From: Haloplanus natans DSM 17983
GTDB lineage: Archaea; Halobacteriota; Halobacteria; Halobacteriales; Haloferacaceae
DNA: 64,000 nucleotides
Assembly: GCF_000427685.1 (NCBI RefSeq)
Contig: NZ_KE386573.1
Span: 2,774,938-2,838,937 of the forward strand
Direction: 5' to 3'
In this document: one piece after another, positions 51,856 to 60,938 of the stretch
Layout: each line of letters begins with the position of its first letter
How positions within the stretch are numbered: the first letter of the stretch is position 1
Notes under the pieces: model-generated
The model's input: only the letters and a program-made list of their open reading frames with translations
What the model was told of the DNA's origin: nothing
The model's database searches: none
Position numbers and translations under genes: made by a program

Positions 51856-52320
51856 TCACACCGGCTCGAACTCGTGGATCGGCCACTCGGCCTCGTACGA
51901 CAGCGCCATCTCCCGTTCGTCGGCGTCGGGCGGTCGCGCAACCAGCCGAACCGACATGTCGATAGCGGCGTCCGCGTACGGGACGGTCACCCGTCCAGTC
52001 AGCCGCGCGCCGGAGTCGAGTTCGACGACGGCGACGGTGTAGGGCGCCCGATCGGCGAGCGCCGACGGCGGCGTCCGAACCTCGGTGTAGGAGACGACCG
52101 TTCCGGTGTTCGGCTGTGGCTCGGCGTGGAGATTCCGCCCGCCGCAGGCGTAACACGCGGGTCGGGGCGGAATCAGGCGCTTCCCGCAGTCCTCACAGAC
52201 GGCAGCGAACAGGTCGCCGTCGGCCAGTGCGGCGAAGAACCCGGGGAGGGTGAAGGGACTATCGGCGGTCACCTCGTCGCGGGCGAGCGGTGCGGTCGGG
52301 GTGTCGGTGTGATCGGTCAT
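51856..52320 (-). CDS. Zn-ribbon/OB-fold acyl-CoA-associated protein (DUF35)
   Basis: 154 residues from the ATG at 52320. N-terminal helix FTLPGFFAALADGDLFAA, rubredoxin-like zinc ribbon CEDCGKRLIPPRPACYACGG, then an OB fold (GTVVSYTEVRTPP, YTVAVVELDSGARLTGRV). DUF35 proteins pair with thiolases; in methanogens such a protein bridges thiolase and HMG-CoA synthase and channels acetoacetyl-CoA. Here it overlaps the thiolase gene by 4 bases, supporting a complex. Confidence 0.88.
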   Translation of the reverse strand: MTDHTDTPTAPLARDEVTADSPFTLPGFFAALADGDLFAAVCEDCGKRLIPPRPACYACGGRNLHAEPQPNTGTVVSYTEVRTPPSALADRAPYTVAVVELDSGARLTGRVTVPYADAAIDMSVRLVARPPDADEREMALSYEAEWPIHEFEPV

Positions 52321-53480
52321 GTGGTGAGGACGTGGGCGACGGTGACGGCGTCGGCGACGCCGCCCTCGTTGATGCACAGGCCGGTCGTCGCGTCGTCGAC
52401 CTGCCGGGCCGGCGTCGCCGTGCCGGTCAGTTGTTCGTACACTTCGACGGTCTGGGCGATGCCGGTGGCGCCGATAGGGTGGCCGCGGGCTTTGAGGCCG
52501 CCACTGGTACTCAGGTGCGTGTCGGTCCAGCCCTCGGAGCGCTCGGCCGGCGGGAGTGCGCTCTCGTAGCCGCGGCCCCGCGGGGCCAGTCCGGCGGCCT
52601 CGGCGAGCATCGCCTCGCAGCTGGTGAAGGCGTCGTGAACTTCCGCCACGTCGATATCCGCGGGGTCGATGCCGGCCTCGTCGTACGCGTCGGTCGCCGC
52701 CTCGTGGGCGCCCTCGACGAACGTGAGGTTCCGGTCAGCGACGCCGATGTTGTTGGCACCGGCGCCGACACCGGCGATTTGGACCGAGAGGTCGTCGGTC
52801 CCGAACTGCGCCGCAACCTCCTCGTTCGCGACGAGGACGACGGCCGAGCCGTCGGTCACCGGCGCACAGTCGAACAGTTTCAGCGGCGGCGCCACGTAGT
52901 CGGAGTCGAGGACGGTCTCTACGTCCGTCTCCCGCTGGAACTGCGCCCGCGGGTTGGCGGCGCCGTTCGCGTGGTTTTTCACCGCGATGCGGGCCAGGTC
53001 CCGTTCCGTCGCCTCGGTGTCGTGGAGGTAGCGCTGGGCGAGGAGGGCGTACTGGCTCGGCGCGGTGACGCCGGAGCGCTGTTCGAGCGCCCGGTCGAAG
53101 GCGGCCGAGAGCGCGTTCGTCGCCCCCGCGGTGCCGCCGGCGGTCATCTTCTCGACGCCACAGGCAAGCACCGCGTCACGGAGCCCGGAACGGACGTCTT
53201 CGACGGCGTGTCGGAGCGCCAAGGCGCCGGCGGCGGCACAGCCCTCGACTCGCTCGGCGGGGACGTGGCGCAGCCCACACCATTCGGCGAGGAGCGTGCC
53301 GTGCATGATCTGATGTTCGTAGGACTCCGACTGGTTGCCGACGTAGACGGCGTCGACCACCTCTGCGGGGTCGGGGCCGTCCCCGAACGCCTCCGCGACG
53401 GCGGCGCTGAACAGGTCCCGTCCCGTCAGGTCGGTGCGACCGAAGGCAGAGGTGCCGACGGCCGCGACGTGTGGGTCCAT
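52317..53480 (-). CDS. Thiolase-family acyl-CoA acetyltransferase
   Basis: 387 residues from the ATG at 53480 (MDPHVAAVGTSAFGR). SCP2-type/archaeal thiolase: the nucleophile region VEGCAAAGALALRHA carries the active-site Cys; a His in VAEVHDAFTSCE and the GGLKARGHPIGATG C-terminal motif with its His are present. It condenses or cleaves 3-ketoacyl-CoA. With the coupled DUF35 protein it could feed the mevalonate pathway or a short-chain acyl-CoA route; which one is undetermined. Confidence 0.9.
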   Translation of the reverse strand: MDPHVAAVGTSAFGRTDLTGRDLFSAAVAEAFGDGPDPAEVVDAVYVGNQSESYEHQIMHGTLLAEWCGLRHVPAERVEGCAAAGALALRHAVEDVRSGLRDAVLACGVEKMTAGGTAGATNALSAAFDRALEQRSGVTAPSQYALLAQRYLHDTEATERDLARIAVKNHANGAANPRAQFQRETDVETVLDSDYVAPPLKLFDCAPVTDGSAVVLVANEEVAAQFGTDDLSVQIAGVGAGANNIGVADRNLTFVEGAHEAATDAYDEAGIDPADIDVAEVHDAFTSCEAMLAEAAGLAPRGRGYESALPPAERSEGWTDTHLSTSGGLKARGHPIGATGIAQTVEVYEQLTGTATPARQVDDATTGLCINEGGVADAVTVAHVLTT

Positions 53481-53554
53481 ACCTCGGTCAACAGTGGCCA
53501 ACGAATTAACTGTTGGCGCCGAACGCTTACGCCCACGCGGCCCGAAGCGTGGCT

Positions 53555-53665
53555 ATGGGCGATCCGGCCTGCTATCTGGACTACTGTCCGGACTGTGCCG
53601 CCCCGGTCCCCGTCGTGGCGGGCGAGTGCCCGGACTGCGGGGCCGACCTCGACGGGGGCGGGTGA
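53555..53665 (+). CDS. 36-residue CPxCG zinc-finger microprotein
   Basis: Complete ORF from the ATG at 53555: MGDPACYLDYCPDCAAPVPV, then GECPDCGADLDGGG. The two knuckles CPDC and CPDCG form one zinc ribbon. This CPxCG class of very short zinc proteins is abundant in Haloferax, where several affect growth or motility. It is divergent from the thiolase gene. Confidence 0.7.
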   Translation: MGDPACYLDYCPDCAAPVPVVAGECPDCGADLDGGG

Positions 53666-53714
53666 CCGGCTCCGTGCCGGCGGTACGATCGGCAACGGTC
53701 GTCGGTGAAATCGA

Positions 53715-53900
53715 CTACTCGGCGGTGATACGGGCGACGACGTACCCGATGACGACGCCGATGGAGAGCAACACGAGGTCCGAGTCGAGCGTCGCGATCT
53801 CGAACAGCGCCAGATAGCCGACGAGAATGAAGACGGCGAAGCCGACGACGAGCGCACCGAACAGCGGGACGATATCGCGGGAACCGAGCGGGAGGGCCAT
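53715..53900 (-). CDS. Two-helix membrane microprotein
   Basis: 61 residues from the ATG at 53900 (MALPLGSRDIVPLFGALVVG). Two transmembrane helices: VPLFGALVVGFAVFILVGYLAL and LVLLSIGVVIGYVVARI, joined by a short acidic loop. No family recognised. Convergent with the zinc-finger microprotein. Confidence 0.65.
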   Translation of the reverse strand: MALPLGSRDIVPLFGALVVGFAVFILVGYLALFEIATLDSDLVLLSIGVVIGYVVARITAE

Positions 53901-54903
53901 AGCCGACGGTGCATACTGTGGGTCATCGGTCTTGTGTTTTGGACGGCCGGTCGCTCGCCCGTGGGTCGGCCCCGCCGTGTGGGGTCTCGCGCGCCCGGAC
54001 TTGCACGCCGTGAACCGACTCGGTGGCGTCGTCGACTGAAGCAACGCCTATGGGTTCGAGAGAGCCTGCGTGTGCGTGGGTGTGCCTGAACCGAGCCAGT
54101 GACGATGCCGTAGAGAGGGGAGGCGATGGTGTCTGCTGTCATAATCGGTCAGGAGATTTGAGGGGCGCGTATAGGATGGCTACGGGGCAGAACATCGTTG
54201 AGGGGATGTTCATAATCGACCTATACGGCCGCGAGAAGTGGGGGAGACTCGGACTCGGGTGCCGTGTCTGCTGGCACAGTCAGCAGTCGTCACCCCAGCC
54301 AGTCCCAGTCAGAACCACTCTTCTCGTCCGAAACTGGCCGCTGACGTCGCCAGCCACGGAGCGGGCAGTCGATGTACGCCGATCAATCAACCAAATCGCC
54401 CGACAACAACCGATTATGAGGAGTTCGGCACCCCAAGTACTCCCCCCTGACACGACGGGACTGGAACCGACTATCGACGAAACGCCAGTATGAGGCACGA
54501 AGACGATCGATAAGCGCACTCCATCAATTGGCGACGATCAGGCTAGTTCCGCAGTGTGATCGAAGCCCCCCATTCTTGCGGTCCACAGGATCGAGTATGA
54601 TCTCACGCAGACAGGAGTGAAGCCACAAAATCGACAGTCTACCCGAAAATCCGTCCCAATTCCGATTATGAAGATCACGAGCCAGTACACATAGAATCGG
54701 GGACGGCGAGCGCGCCAGAAGCGGGCACTCACTCGGCGTCAACGCAACGGATTGGCACGCTGTGTTACATCAGGAGCACCCCGCAGACCGCCACAACGTC
54801 GGTAGGCAACGACTCAGTGAAGCCGAGAGACGATCAGATGTCGACACAGCCGACCAATAGATGCGACCGGCGGAATGGATTCCAGTAGCCCGGTCGGGGG
54901 AGA
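53901..54903. other. Kilobase without a recognisable gene, upstream of the second tnpB
   Basis: The longest frames (156 codons on the + strand from 54023; 64-72 codons on the - strand near 54530-54740) have no recognisable motif and atypical composition. GC falls noticeably from about 54490 to 54900. The region probably contains decayed mobile DNA and the left end of the tnpB element at 54936, but I could not find a terminal hairpin matching the other elements. Confidence 0.5.
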
Positions 54904-54911
54904 TTTAAATA
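54904..54911 (+). promoter_or_regulatory. TATA box of second tnpB
   Basis: tttaaata ends 24 bases before the ATG at 54936, in agatttaaatacgaaaacg. It implies a leaderless transcript. Confidence 0.6.
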
Positions 54912-54935
54912 CGAAAACGAGGCCAACCCATCTCG

Positions 54936-56171
54936 ATGGGGGTCCGTCGCACAGTCAGAATCGCGCTAGAGGTCGCTCCCCAGAGTCAAGCAGCGCTTCA
55001 CGAGACAGCGACGCAGTTTCTCTGGGCAGCAAACAGCGTCGTCGATGCCGGGTGGGGCGATGACGATATCGAAACCGACCGACAGACGCTCCACGAACGA
55101 ACGTACGAGGCGGTTCGTGAAGCGACGGAACTCCATTCCCACTTGGTGCAAGCAGCCCGAAATCGGGCTGCTGAGGCGCTCACCAGTGCCGTCGCGCGAC
55201 GAGAGCAGGGACAGCAAGCCGGCAAGCCGACGTTTACGTCGCCAACCATCCGGTATACGACGAAGAGCGCAACGATCGACACCGATCACGCGACACTCGC
55301 GACGGTCGAAGGACGGGTCCGTGTCGACTTCCGCCGGCCGACGACACCAGCCGGTACCCCTTTCGCATATCTGGACGATCCGGATGCGACGGTCACGGGC
55401 GCCGATCTCGTCTACGACGAGGTGGTCGATCGATTCGAACTGCATGTACGGGTCGAAACGACAGCGGCAGCCGGACAGGAATCCGAAGCCACATCGCAAC
55501 GACGAGCCCAGACCGACAGCGAGCACAGAACAGTCCTCGGTGTCGACATGGGAATTGAGGCCCTCGTCGTCACCTCAACGGGGGCATTCTGGAGCGGTCG
55601 TGAGCTCACCCACTGGCGCCGAGAGTTCGAGCGGCGACGGCGATCCTTGCAGGAGCGTGGCTCACGATGGGCACACGAAGCGATGCAACGCGTTGGACGG
55701 CGTGAGGCGGGCTACTACGACGATGTCCTCCACACGATCTCGAAAGGCGTCGTCGAGGAGGCAGTCGCCCATGGGTGTGCTGCCATCGCCATCGAGAATC
55801 TCGACGGGATCCGTGAGCGATTCCCCCAGGCAGCGAGATTCCAGCAGTGGGCCTTCCGGCAAGTCCAGTCGTTCATTCAGTATAAGGCTCGGGCAGTCGG
55901 AGTCGAGGTGATCAGCGTGAATCCAGCCTACACCAGCCAACGGTGCTCACGGTGTGGACACACCGCGTCGACAAATCGACGAACACGATCGGCATTCCAC
56001 TGCGGGGACTGTGGGTACAGCGTGAATGCAGATTACAACGCGGCCAAAAACGTCGCCATGCGGTCACTCCGGTCGGCGCAGATGTCGTCGGTCGGAGGCG
56101 CCCCCGTCGGCGTGCGCTTACACAGCGGGCAACTCATGAGGGACGGCACGTACGTGCCCGATCCGTCGTGA
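54936..56171 (+). CDS. tnpB: TnpB-family RNA-guided endonuclease, divergent lineage, intact
   Basis: 411 residues. RuvC-like triad Asp204 (GVDMG), Glu287 (IAIENL), Asp366 (NADYNAAKN). Zinc finger Cys337/340 (CSRC) and Cys356/359 (CGDC). The N-terminus (RRTVRIALEVAP) and the long 70-200 region differ from the tnpB at 27049. No tnpA is nearby. The C-terminus, LHSGQLMRDGTYVPDPS, is unlike the tails of the other two copies. It probably encodes its guide RNA at or beyond the 3' end. The catalytic residues suggest activity. Confidence 0.9.
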   Translation: MGVRRTVRIALEVAPQSQAALHETATQFLWAANSVVDAGWGDDDIETDRQTLHERTYEAVREATELHSHLVQAARNRAAEALTSAVARREQGQQAGKPTFTSPTIRYTTKSATIDTDHATLATVEGRVRVDFRRPTTPAGTPFAYLDDPDATVTGADLVYDEVVDRFELHVRVETTAAAGQESEATSQRRAQTDSEHRTVLGVDMGIEALVVTSTGAFWSGRELTHWRREFERRRRSLQERGSRWAHEAMQRVGRREAGYYDDVLHTISKGVVEEAVAHGCAAIAIENLDGIRERFPQAARFQQWAFRQVQSFIQYKARAVGVEVISVNPAYTSQRCSRCGHTASTNRRTRSAFHCGDCGYSVNADYNAAKNVAMRSLRSAQMSSVGGAPVGVRLHSGQLMRDGTYVPDPS

Positions 56172-56422
56172 GTGCCACGCTGAAGGCACAGTCGGTGTCA
56201 GCCGACGATGAACATGTGATGGGGTTCTGACGGGTCGTCGCGCCGATCATGGTCGGAGACTGACGACGCAGAGTCACTAATGAATCAGCAGCACGGGCAC
56301 CGGGCTGGAACGATGTCCGCCGGGGGCGGCTACGTCGACCGGCGTGGGAACACGAAGGTGCTGGTGGTGCGGAGGGGCTAGCAGTCCCCGCCACATTTGA
56401 GCCTAGCGTCCACAGACCACCT

Positions 56423-56995
56423 ATGGGGTGGCGAACGATCGTGGTCGCGCTCGCGGTGGTCCTCGCGGGCTGTCCCAGCGCGAACACGGGTGGACCGACG
56501 CCGACGGTGACCGACACGGCGACATCGACGCCGACGGCAACGCCAACAGCGACTCCCACGCCGACGCCGGTACCGACGGCCGCACTACAGTCCCGGAACT
56601 ACACGGTCGACGAGTCGTTCGTCGTCGGCACGGGCGACGACCGTCTCCGATACACCGTGACGAACGTCACCGAAACCGATCGAGTGGGCGGTGAGTTCGG
56701 CCCGGCGGCGGACCGGCAGTTCGTCGTGGTGAATCTGACAGTGACGAGCGTCGAAGGCTACGTCCGCCTCACGAGCGACGCGTTCGCACTCGTGACCGCG
56801 AACGGGACGCATCCGCCCGACGAGAGTGCGATGCTGTTCGTCGACGAGGCGCTGACGCTGCGAAACGTGGCGTCCGGCGCGACCCTGCGCGGCGTCGTCG
56901 TCTTCGACGTGTCGCCGGACGGGGGGACCCAACGGCTCCGGATCACGCCCGCGAACGCGACAGCGGGGCAGTCACAGTACGTCGTCCTCGACTGA
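56423..56995 (+). CDS. Lipoprotein with DUF4352-like domain
   Basis: 190 residues. Signal peptide with lipobox: hydrophobic IVVALAVVLAGC, the Cys at about residue 16 being the lipidated residue. A Thr/Pro spacer (TPTATPTATPTPTPVPT) leads to an Ig-like beta domain (YTVTNVTETDRVG, DRQFVVVNLTVTSVEGYVRL, RGVVVFDVSPDG), as in DUF4352. It is anchored outside the cell membrane; the role is unknown. Fourteen percent of the chain is threonine-rich linker. Confidence 0.83.
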   Translation: MGWRTIVVALAVVLAGCPSANTGGPTPTVTDTATSTPTATPTATPTPTPVPTAALQSRNYTVDESFVVGTGDDRLRYTVTNVTETDRVGGEFGPAADRQFVVVNLTVTSVEGYVRLTSDAFALVTANGTHPPDESAMLFVDEALTLRNVASGATLRGVVVFDVSPDGGTQRLRITPANATAGQSQYVVLD

Positions 56996-57084
56996 GGCGG
57001 GGTGCTGTACGTCGGTCCCAGTGGGTCGTCAGGACGGGTCGGCGACCCACCGGGACACAGGGACAGCAATCCGTACGAGCGCGC

Positions 57085-57858
57085 TCACCGACGGCGGTGC
57101 CCGCGCCCGCCGTCGAGGCGGTCGTCCCAGTCGATCCACTCGTGTTCCCAGCCGGTGGGGGCGAAGTAGCCCTGCTGGGCGAACTCGCGGTCCTCGCGCT
57201 CGGTGCGGTTGCGCGTGACGCCGCCGGCCTGTTCGCCCTCGACGAGCAACGGTGCGAGCGCCACGGTTCCGAACTCCTCGATTACGGCGTAGCCCTCGGG
57301 GGAGTCGTCGGGAGCGACGGCGGCGAGTGTCCCCTCGGGCGTGCCGAGGGGCATCACGAGGCGGCCGTCGGGAGCGAGTTGGTCGAGCAGGGCACGGGGC
57401 GGTCGAACGGCCGACGCTTCGACGAGCACGCGGTCGAAGGGGGCGTACTCGGGAAGCCCGTCGGCGCCGTCGCGGCGGTCGACGAGGACGCCGTCGTAGC
57501 CCGCCCGCCCGAGATTCCGGCGCGCGTCGAGGACGAGTCGGCGCGCGATGTCGACGGCGTGGACGTGGCGCTCGCCGACGAGTTCGGCGAGGAGGGCGGC
57601 CGTGTAGCCGACGCCGACGCCGACGACGAGCGTCTCGTCCCCATCGTCGACGGCGAGGGCTTCGAGCAGGCGGGCGACGGTCCGGGGAGAGAGAACGTCC
57701 GTGCCGGCGTGGTCGCCGGTGCGGTTGTCGTACGGCCGTTCCTCGACGAACGCGTGGCGTGGCACCGTCCGCATCGCCACGCCGACCGCCTCGTCGAGGC
57801 CGTCGAGGGCGTGGTCGAGGCCGTCGACCATATCCTCGCGCAACACCGCAGGGTCCAT
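57085..57858 (-). CDS. Pcm-like protein-L-isoaspartate O-methyltransferase family protein
   Basis: 257 residues from the ATG at 57858. The N-terminal MRTVPRHAFVEERPYDNRTG and VLSPRTVARLLEAL match Pcm, and the SAM-binding motif I is present as VVGVGVGYTAALLAEL (canonical GTGSGYQ changed to GVGVGY). EYAPFDRVLVEASAVRPPRALLDQL covers motif II/III. The C-terminal extension (about 190-257) is longer than in standard Pcm. Isoaspartyl repair is possible, but the altered motif I leaves the substrate open. Confidence 0.8.
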   Translation of the reverse strand: MDPAVLREDMVDGLDHALDGLDEAVGVAMRTVPRHAFVEERPYDNRTGDHAGTDVLSPRTVARLLEALAVDDGDETLVVGVGVGYTAALLAELVGERHVHAVDIARRLVLDARRNLGRAGYDGVLVDRRDGADGLPEYAPFDRVLVEASAVRPPRALLDQLAPDGRLVMPLGTPEGTLAAVAPDDSPEGYAVIEEFGTVALAPLLVEGEQAGGVTRNRTEREDREFAQQGYFAPTGWEHEWIDWDDRLDGGRGHRRR

Positions 57859-57881
57859 ACGTGAACGCTGGATGTCGGTGC

Positions 57882-57888
57882 TTATAAA
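57882..57888 (-). promoter_or_regulatory. TATA box of the Pcm-like gene
   Basis: On the minus strand tttataa lies 24-30 bases before the ATG. The end of the downstream IS element begins only a few bases beyond it, so the insertion spared the promoter but may have replaced upstream control sequence. Confidence 0.55.
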
Positions 57889-57894
57889 CACCAA

Positions 57895-59342
57895 GGAGAA
57901 TACCCGCGTCTTTAGGCGCGGGATGAATCCGACACTACTCTCCACTATCCACCGACGACACCCCAGCCGGATATTCAACTCCCAGTCGTCGTTTTTAATA
58001 GTTATTCTTTCATAATTAGTTATGTCCCACAAAACGATGCTGGAGACGACCCGCACCTACGTCGCACGTATCACGAACCACCAGCAGGTTCGTGACGACC
58101 TCGACCAGTGCGCGTTCTCCGCATCCAAACTGTGGAACGTCGGACGCCACTACATCCAACAACGGTGGGACGAGGACGGCGAGATACCCGACGAAGCCGA
58201 ACTGAAGACGGAGTTGAAAGACCACGAGCGCTACAGTGACCTACATTCTCAGTCGAGTCAGCGAGTTCTCGAAGAACTTGCTGAGGCGTTCACCGGCTGG
58301 TACAACTCCGACGGCGGCAACAATCCACCGGGCTACCGGAAACGTGGCGACGACCACCCGCGCTCCACCGTGACGTGGAAGAAACGGGCCATCAAACACG
58401 ACGACAAACACGGCCAACTCCGACTCTCCAAGGGCTTCAACCTGAAAGAGAGCCGATCTGACTTCATCCTCGCGGAGTACGAGACACGCCCCGACGTAGA
58501 GGTTGAGAACATCCAGCAGGCGCGTGCCGTCTGGAATGGCGACCGATGGGAACTGCACCTCGTCTGCAAGAAAGAGATTCCAGTCGAAGACGCACCCGGT
58601 GACAAGACGGCGGGTATCGACCTCGGTCTCAGTAACTATCTCGCCATCGACTACGAAGACGGGTCGAGCGAGTTGTATCCGGGGAATGTGTTGAAAGAGG
58701 ACAAGCACTACTTCACCCGCGAGGAGTACCAGACCGAAGGTGAGAACGGCCCAAGCAAGCGTGCGCGGAAGGCTCGACAGAAACGTTCGCGACGCAAAGA
58801 CCACTTTCTCCACACGCTCTCGAAACATATCGTACAACGGTGTGTCGAGGAAGGCGTGGCGAAAATAGCAGTTGGCGACCTCAGCGATATCCGCGAGGAC
58901 GAGAACGGCGACTCCCGGAACGGGGGTGCGTCAGGGAACAAGAAACTCCACGGGTAGGAGTTCGACCGATTTGCCCGTCTCCTCGAATACAAAGCCGAGG
59001 AACACGGCATCCTCGTCAACCGCGTGGACGAGGAGAACACGAGCAAGACGTGTTCGTGTTGCGGGCAGATTCGGGATCGCAACCGTGTGAGCGTGGGCTG
59101 TACGTCTGTTCGTCGTGCGAAACGATCATGAACGCAGACGTGAACGGTGCAGTGAACATTCGCAGAAGGATAACTCGGAGTCCCCCAACGGGGGATATGA
59201 GTAACGGCTGGTTGGCACAGCCCGGAGTCTTCCTGTTCGACCGCGAGAGCGGACGGTTCTCACCGAGAGAGCAGGGAGACTGCAAACCCTAATATCCCAA
59301 CACTTGGGATTCCCGCGTCTTCAGGCGCAGGAGGATGTCAAG
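57895..59342 (+). mobile_element. IS605-type tnpB-only element, inactivated
   Basis: Left end: hairpin cccgcg-tctttagg-cgcggg (57903-57922) followed by atgaatccgaca. Right end: imperfect hairpin at 59312-59333 followed by aggatgtcaa. The end strings are shared with the deleted element at 50391. It contains only a broken tnpB and no tnpA. It separates the Pcm-like gene from dacZ. Confidence 0.78.
58022..59292 (+). pseudogene. tnpB: tnpB with nonsense codon and frameshift
   Basis: The frame opens MSHKTMLETTRTYVARITNH and reaches Asp200 (GIDLG) and IAVGDLSDIRED, where the usual RuvC-II Glu is Gly285. It stops at TAG 58955 in LHG*EFDRFARLLEYKAEEHG, where relatives have Trp. Reading on, CSCCGQ is followed by a one-base deletion near 59090, after which another frame continues GLYVCSSC, NADVNGAVNIRRR and WLAQPGVFLFDRESGRFSPREQG. 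Two independent lesions make it a pseudogene. Confidence 0.88.
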
Positions 59343-59381
59343 GCTTTGTTGCCCTGCGGCAGGCCGGGCTTGCGAGAACTG

Positions 59382-59391
59382 TTAACTATAT
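59382..59391 (+). promoter_or_regulatory. TATA box of dacZ
   Basis: ttaactatat ends 18 bases before the ATG at 59410. It is 40 bases beyond the right end of the IS element. Confidence 0.5.
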
Positions 59392-59409
59392 GTAAGACTT
59401 GGTGCGGGT

Positions 59410-59967
59410 ATGGGTGATCTCGACCGGGTGTTACGGAAGTACGCAACCAGTCAGAAGCTGATGGACCGGATCAGGTACACGGCCGAGACGCTCAGCATGG
59501 AGTTCGAACGCTGGGACGAACCGCACGTCTCCGGACCGAGCCTCTATTTTCTCGTCGTCGCGGACGTCGACTTCGACCACTACACGGACCCGCTGGGGGG
59601 GAATCAGTGGCCGGTCGAGCGGTGTCGGGTGGTCTCGGAGTCGACCGAGGCGTTCACCAAGGTTGCCCGCGACGTGGCGTTCAGTTGCGACGGCGCCGTC
59701 GTGGTCACCGGCGACGGCACCATCCAGGAACAGATGGTTCGCGTTCGGAGTCCGGGCCGGGGCGAAATCGGCGACGCCGGCGATCTCGACTACCCCGACT
59801 GGATGGGGACGAAACACCTGAGCGCGCTGGAGACATCGACCCGCGAGGGGGTGCTCTGGGCCATCACGTTGAGCGAGGAGGACGGCCGGGTGACGACGTT
59901 TCTCGACGGATCATACCAGGACTATCCCCGCCCGGAGATCGGGGGTCGGTGGCGCCCCGATCTGTAG
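59410..59967 (+). CDS. dacZ: DacZ-type diadenylate cyclase (c-di-AMP synthase)
   Basis: 185 residues. DisA_N/DAC-like fold: the SCDGAVVVTGDGTI segment contains the DGA motif (residues 94-96), and MGTKHLSALETSTREGVLWAITLSE contains the RHxS/T-equivalent as KHLSA (135-139), followed by an ExG-type region. This matches Haloferax DacZ, whose c-di-AMP product is tightly controlled and essential. The first motif residue is Lys rather than Arg. Soluble, with no membrane segment, unlike bacterial CdaA. Confidence 0.82.
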   Translation: MGDLDRVLRKYATSQKLMDRIRYTAETLSMEFERWDEPHVSGPSLYFLVVADVDFDHYTDPLGGNQWPVERCRVVSESTEAFTKVARDVAFSCDGAVVVTGDGTIQEQMVRVRSPGRGEIGDAGDLDYPDWMGTKHLSALETSTREGVLWAITLSEEDGRVTTFLDGSYQDYPRPEIGGRWRPDL

Positions 59968-60077
59968 GTACGAAGCGCACGTCAGCACGACGGCCGCCGT
60001 GTGTCTCGCGGGCGGCCCATCGTCGGCCCGGCGGGCCAGCCGAGGAGGTTCTGTCGAGGGGGCGACGATCCGCCCGC

Positions 60078-60740
60078 CTACCAGGCGGACCACGCAGCCG
60101 AGGTCACGTCCCGGCCGTACACCCGCTTGACGTCTTTCGCGAAGACGCTGTCGCCCTCGTGATCGAGTTTCTCGAAGCGGTACTCCGGGGCGTCGTCGCG
60201 CACCTGGACGCCCGTGATTTCGAACTCCTCGTCCGCGAACTCGGCCGTCTCGCCGACGACGAACTCGTGGTCACCGGGCACCGACACGGTGACGCTCCGG
60301 GAGTCGTCGCGCCGGCCGTCGTTCGGGTGGACGGTCACGTTGACGCGGACGTTGTCGACGGCGCGGGTCCAGAGCGTCGCCACGTCCGCCACGTCGGCTT
60401 CCTCGACCCGCTGGTCGTCGGGGAGTTCGACGGCGGTGATTCGCACCTGCATGATCGCCTCGGCCGTGTCGACGACGAACTCCTCGCCGCGGGCGACCGT
60501 CTCCTCGGCCGGCACGTCGACGGTCGTCGTCAGGGATTCGTCGCCCTGCGAGACCACCACGTCGACGGCCACCTCCCGGGGCGGGTCGTAGCGCTCCTTG
60601 TGGACGTGGCCGCAGTCGGTACAGCGGACGGTGACGTGGCCGCCGGGTTTCAACACTTCGTGGACCGTCGTCGCGGTCGGCGTACAGGAGGGACAGGCGA
60701 GGGCGACGCGGTCGCCCGCGTCGGGGCCGGGATGAGTCAT
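60078..60740 (-). CDS. HVO_0476-type zinc-finger protein
   Basis: 220 residues. N-terminal zinc ribbon ACPSCTPTATTVHEVL and VRCTDCGHVHKERY, then beta-rich sequence (VAVDVVVSQGDESLTTTVDVPAEE, VTVSVPGDHEFVVGETAEF, EFEITGVQVRD). It belongs to the haloarchaeal HVO_0476 family. The C-terminus KDVKRVYGRDVTSAAW is conserved in it. The function is unknown; nucleic-acid or protein contacts are plausible. Confidence 0.82.
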   Translation of the reverse strand: MTHPGPDAGDRVALACPSCTPTATTVHEVLKPGGHVTVRCTDCGHVHKERYDPPREVAVDVVVSQGDESLTTTVDVPAEETVARGEEFVVDTAEAIMQVRITAVELPDDQRVEEADVADVATLWTRAVDNVRVNVTVHPNDGRRDDSRSVTVSVPGDHEFVVGETAEFADEEFEITGVQVRDDAPEYRFEKLDHEGDSVFAKDVKRVYGRDVTSAAWSAW

Positions 60741-60938
60741 ACGGGCCGGTAGCCGGTCAGGCGGTAAAAATCCGCCCTTCCGAGGCTCGGAAGACGAACC
60801 GCTCGCGCGGCCGGCACCCGAGCAGTCGGGGACTGCTGTGACTCGCGGGATCGCGTCCGTTCGACTATGCGACGCCCCGCTTCCCGTTGCAGGTCCGCTC
60901 GACCGACGGAAGCGCCACGTCCGACCCGTCTCGCGGAC

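Noticed and set aside
54023-54493. 156-codon frame in the gene-poor stretch
   Set aside because: No recognisable domain and irregular composition. A promoter or conserved motif would be needed to call it.
54524-54742. Minus-strand frames with a hydrophobic stretch (YVYWLVIFIIGIG)
   Set aside because: Two overlapping short frames, no start context, no family match; considered possible transposase debris only.
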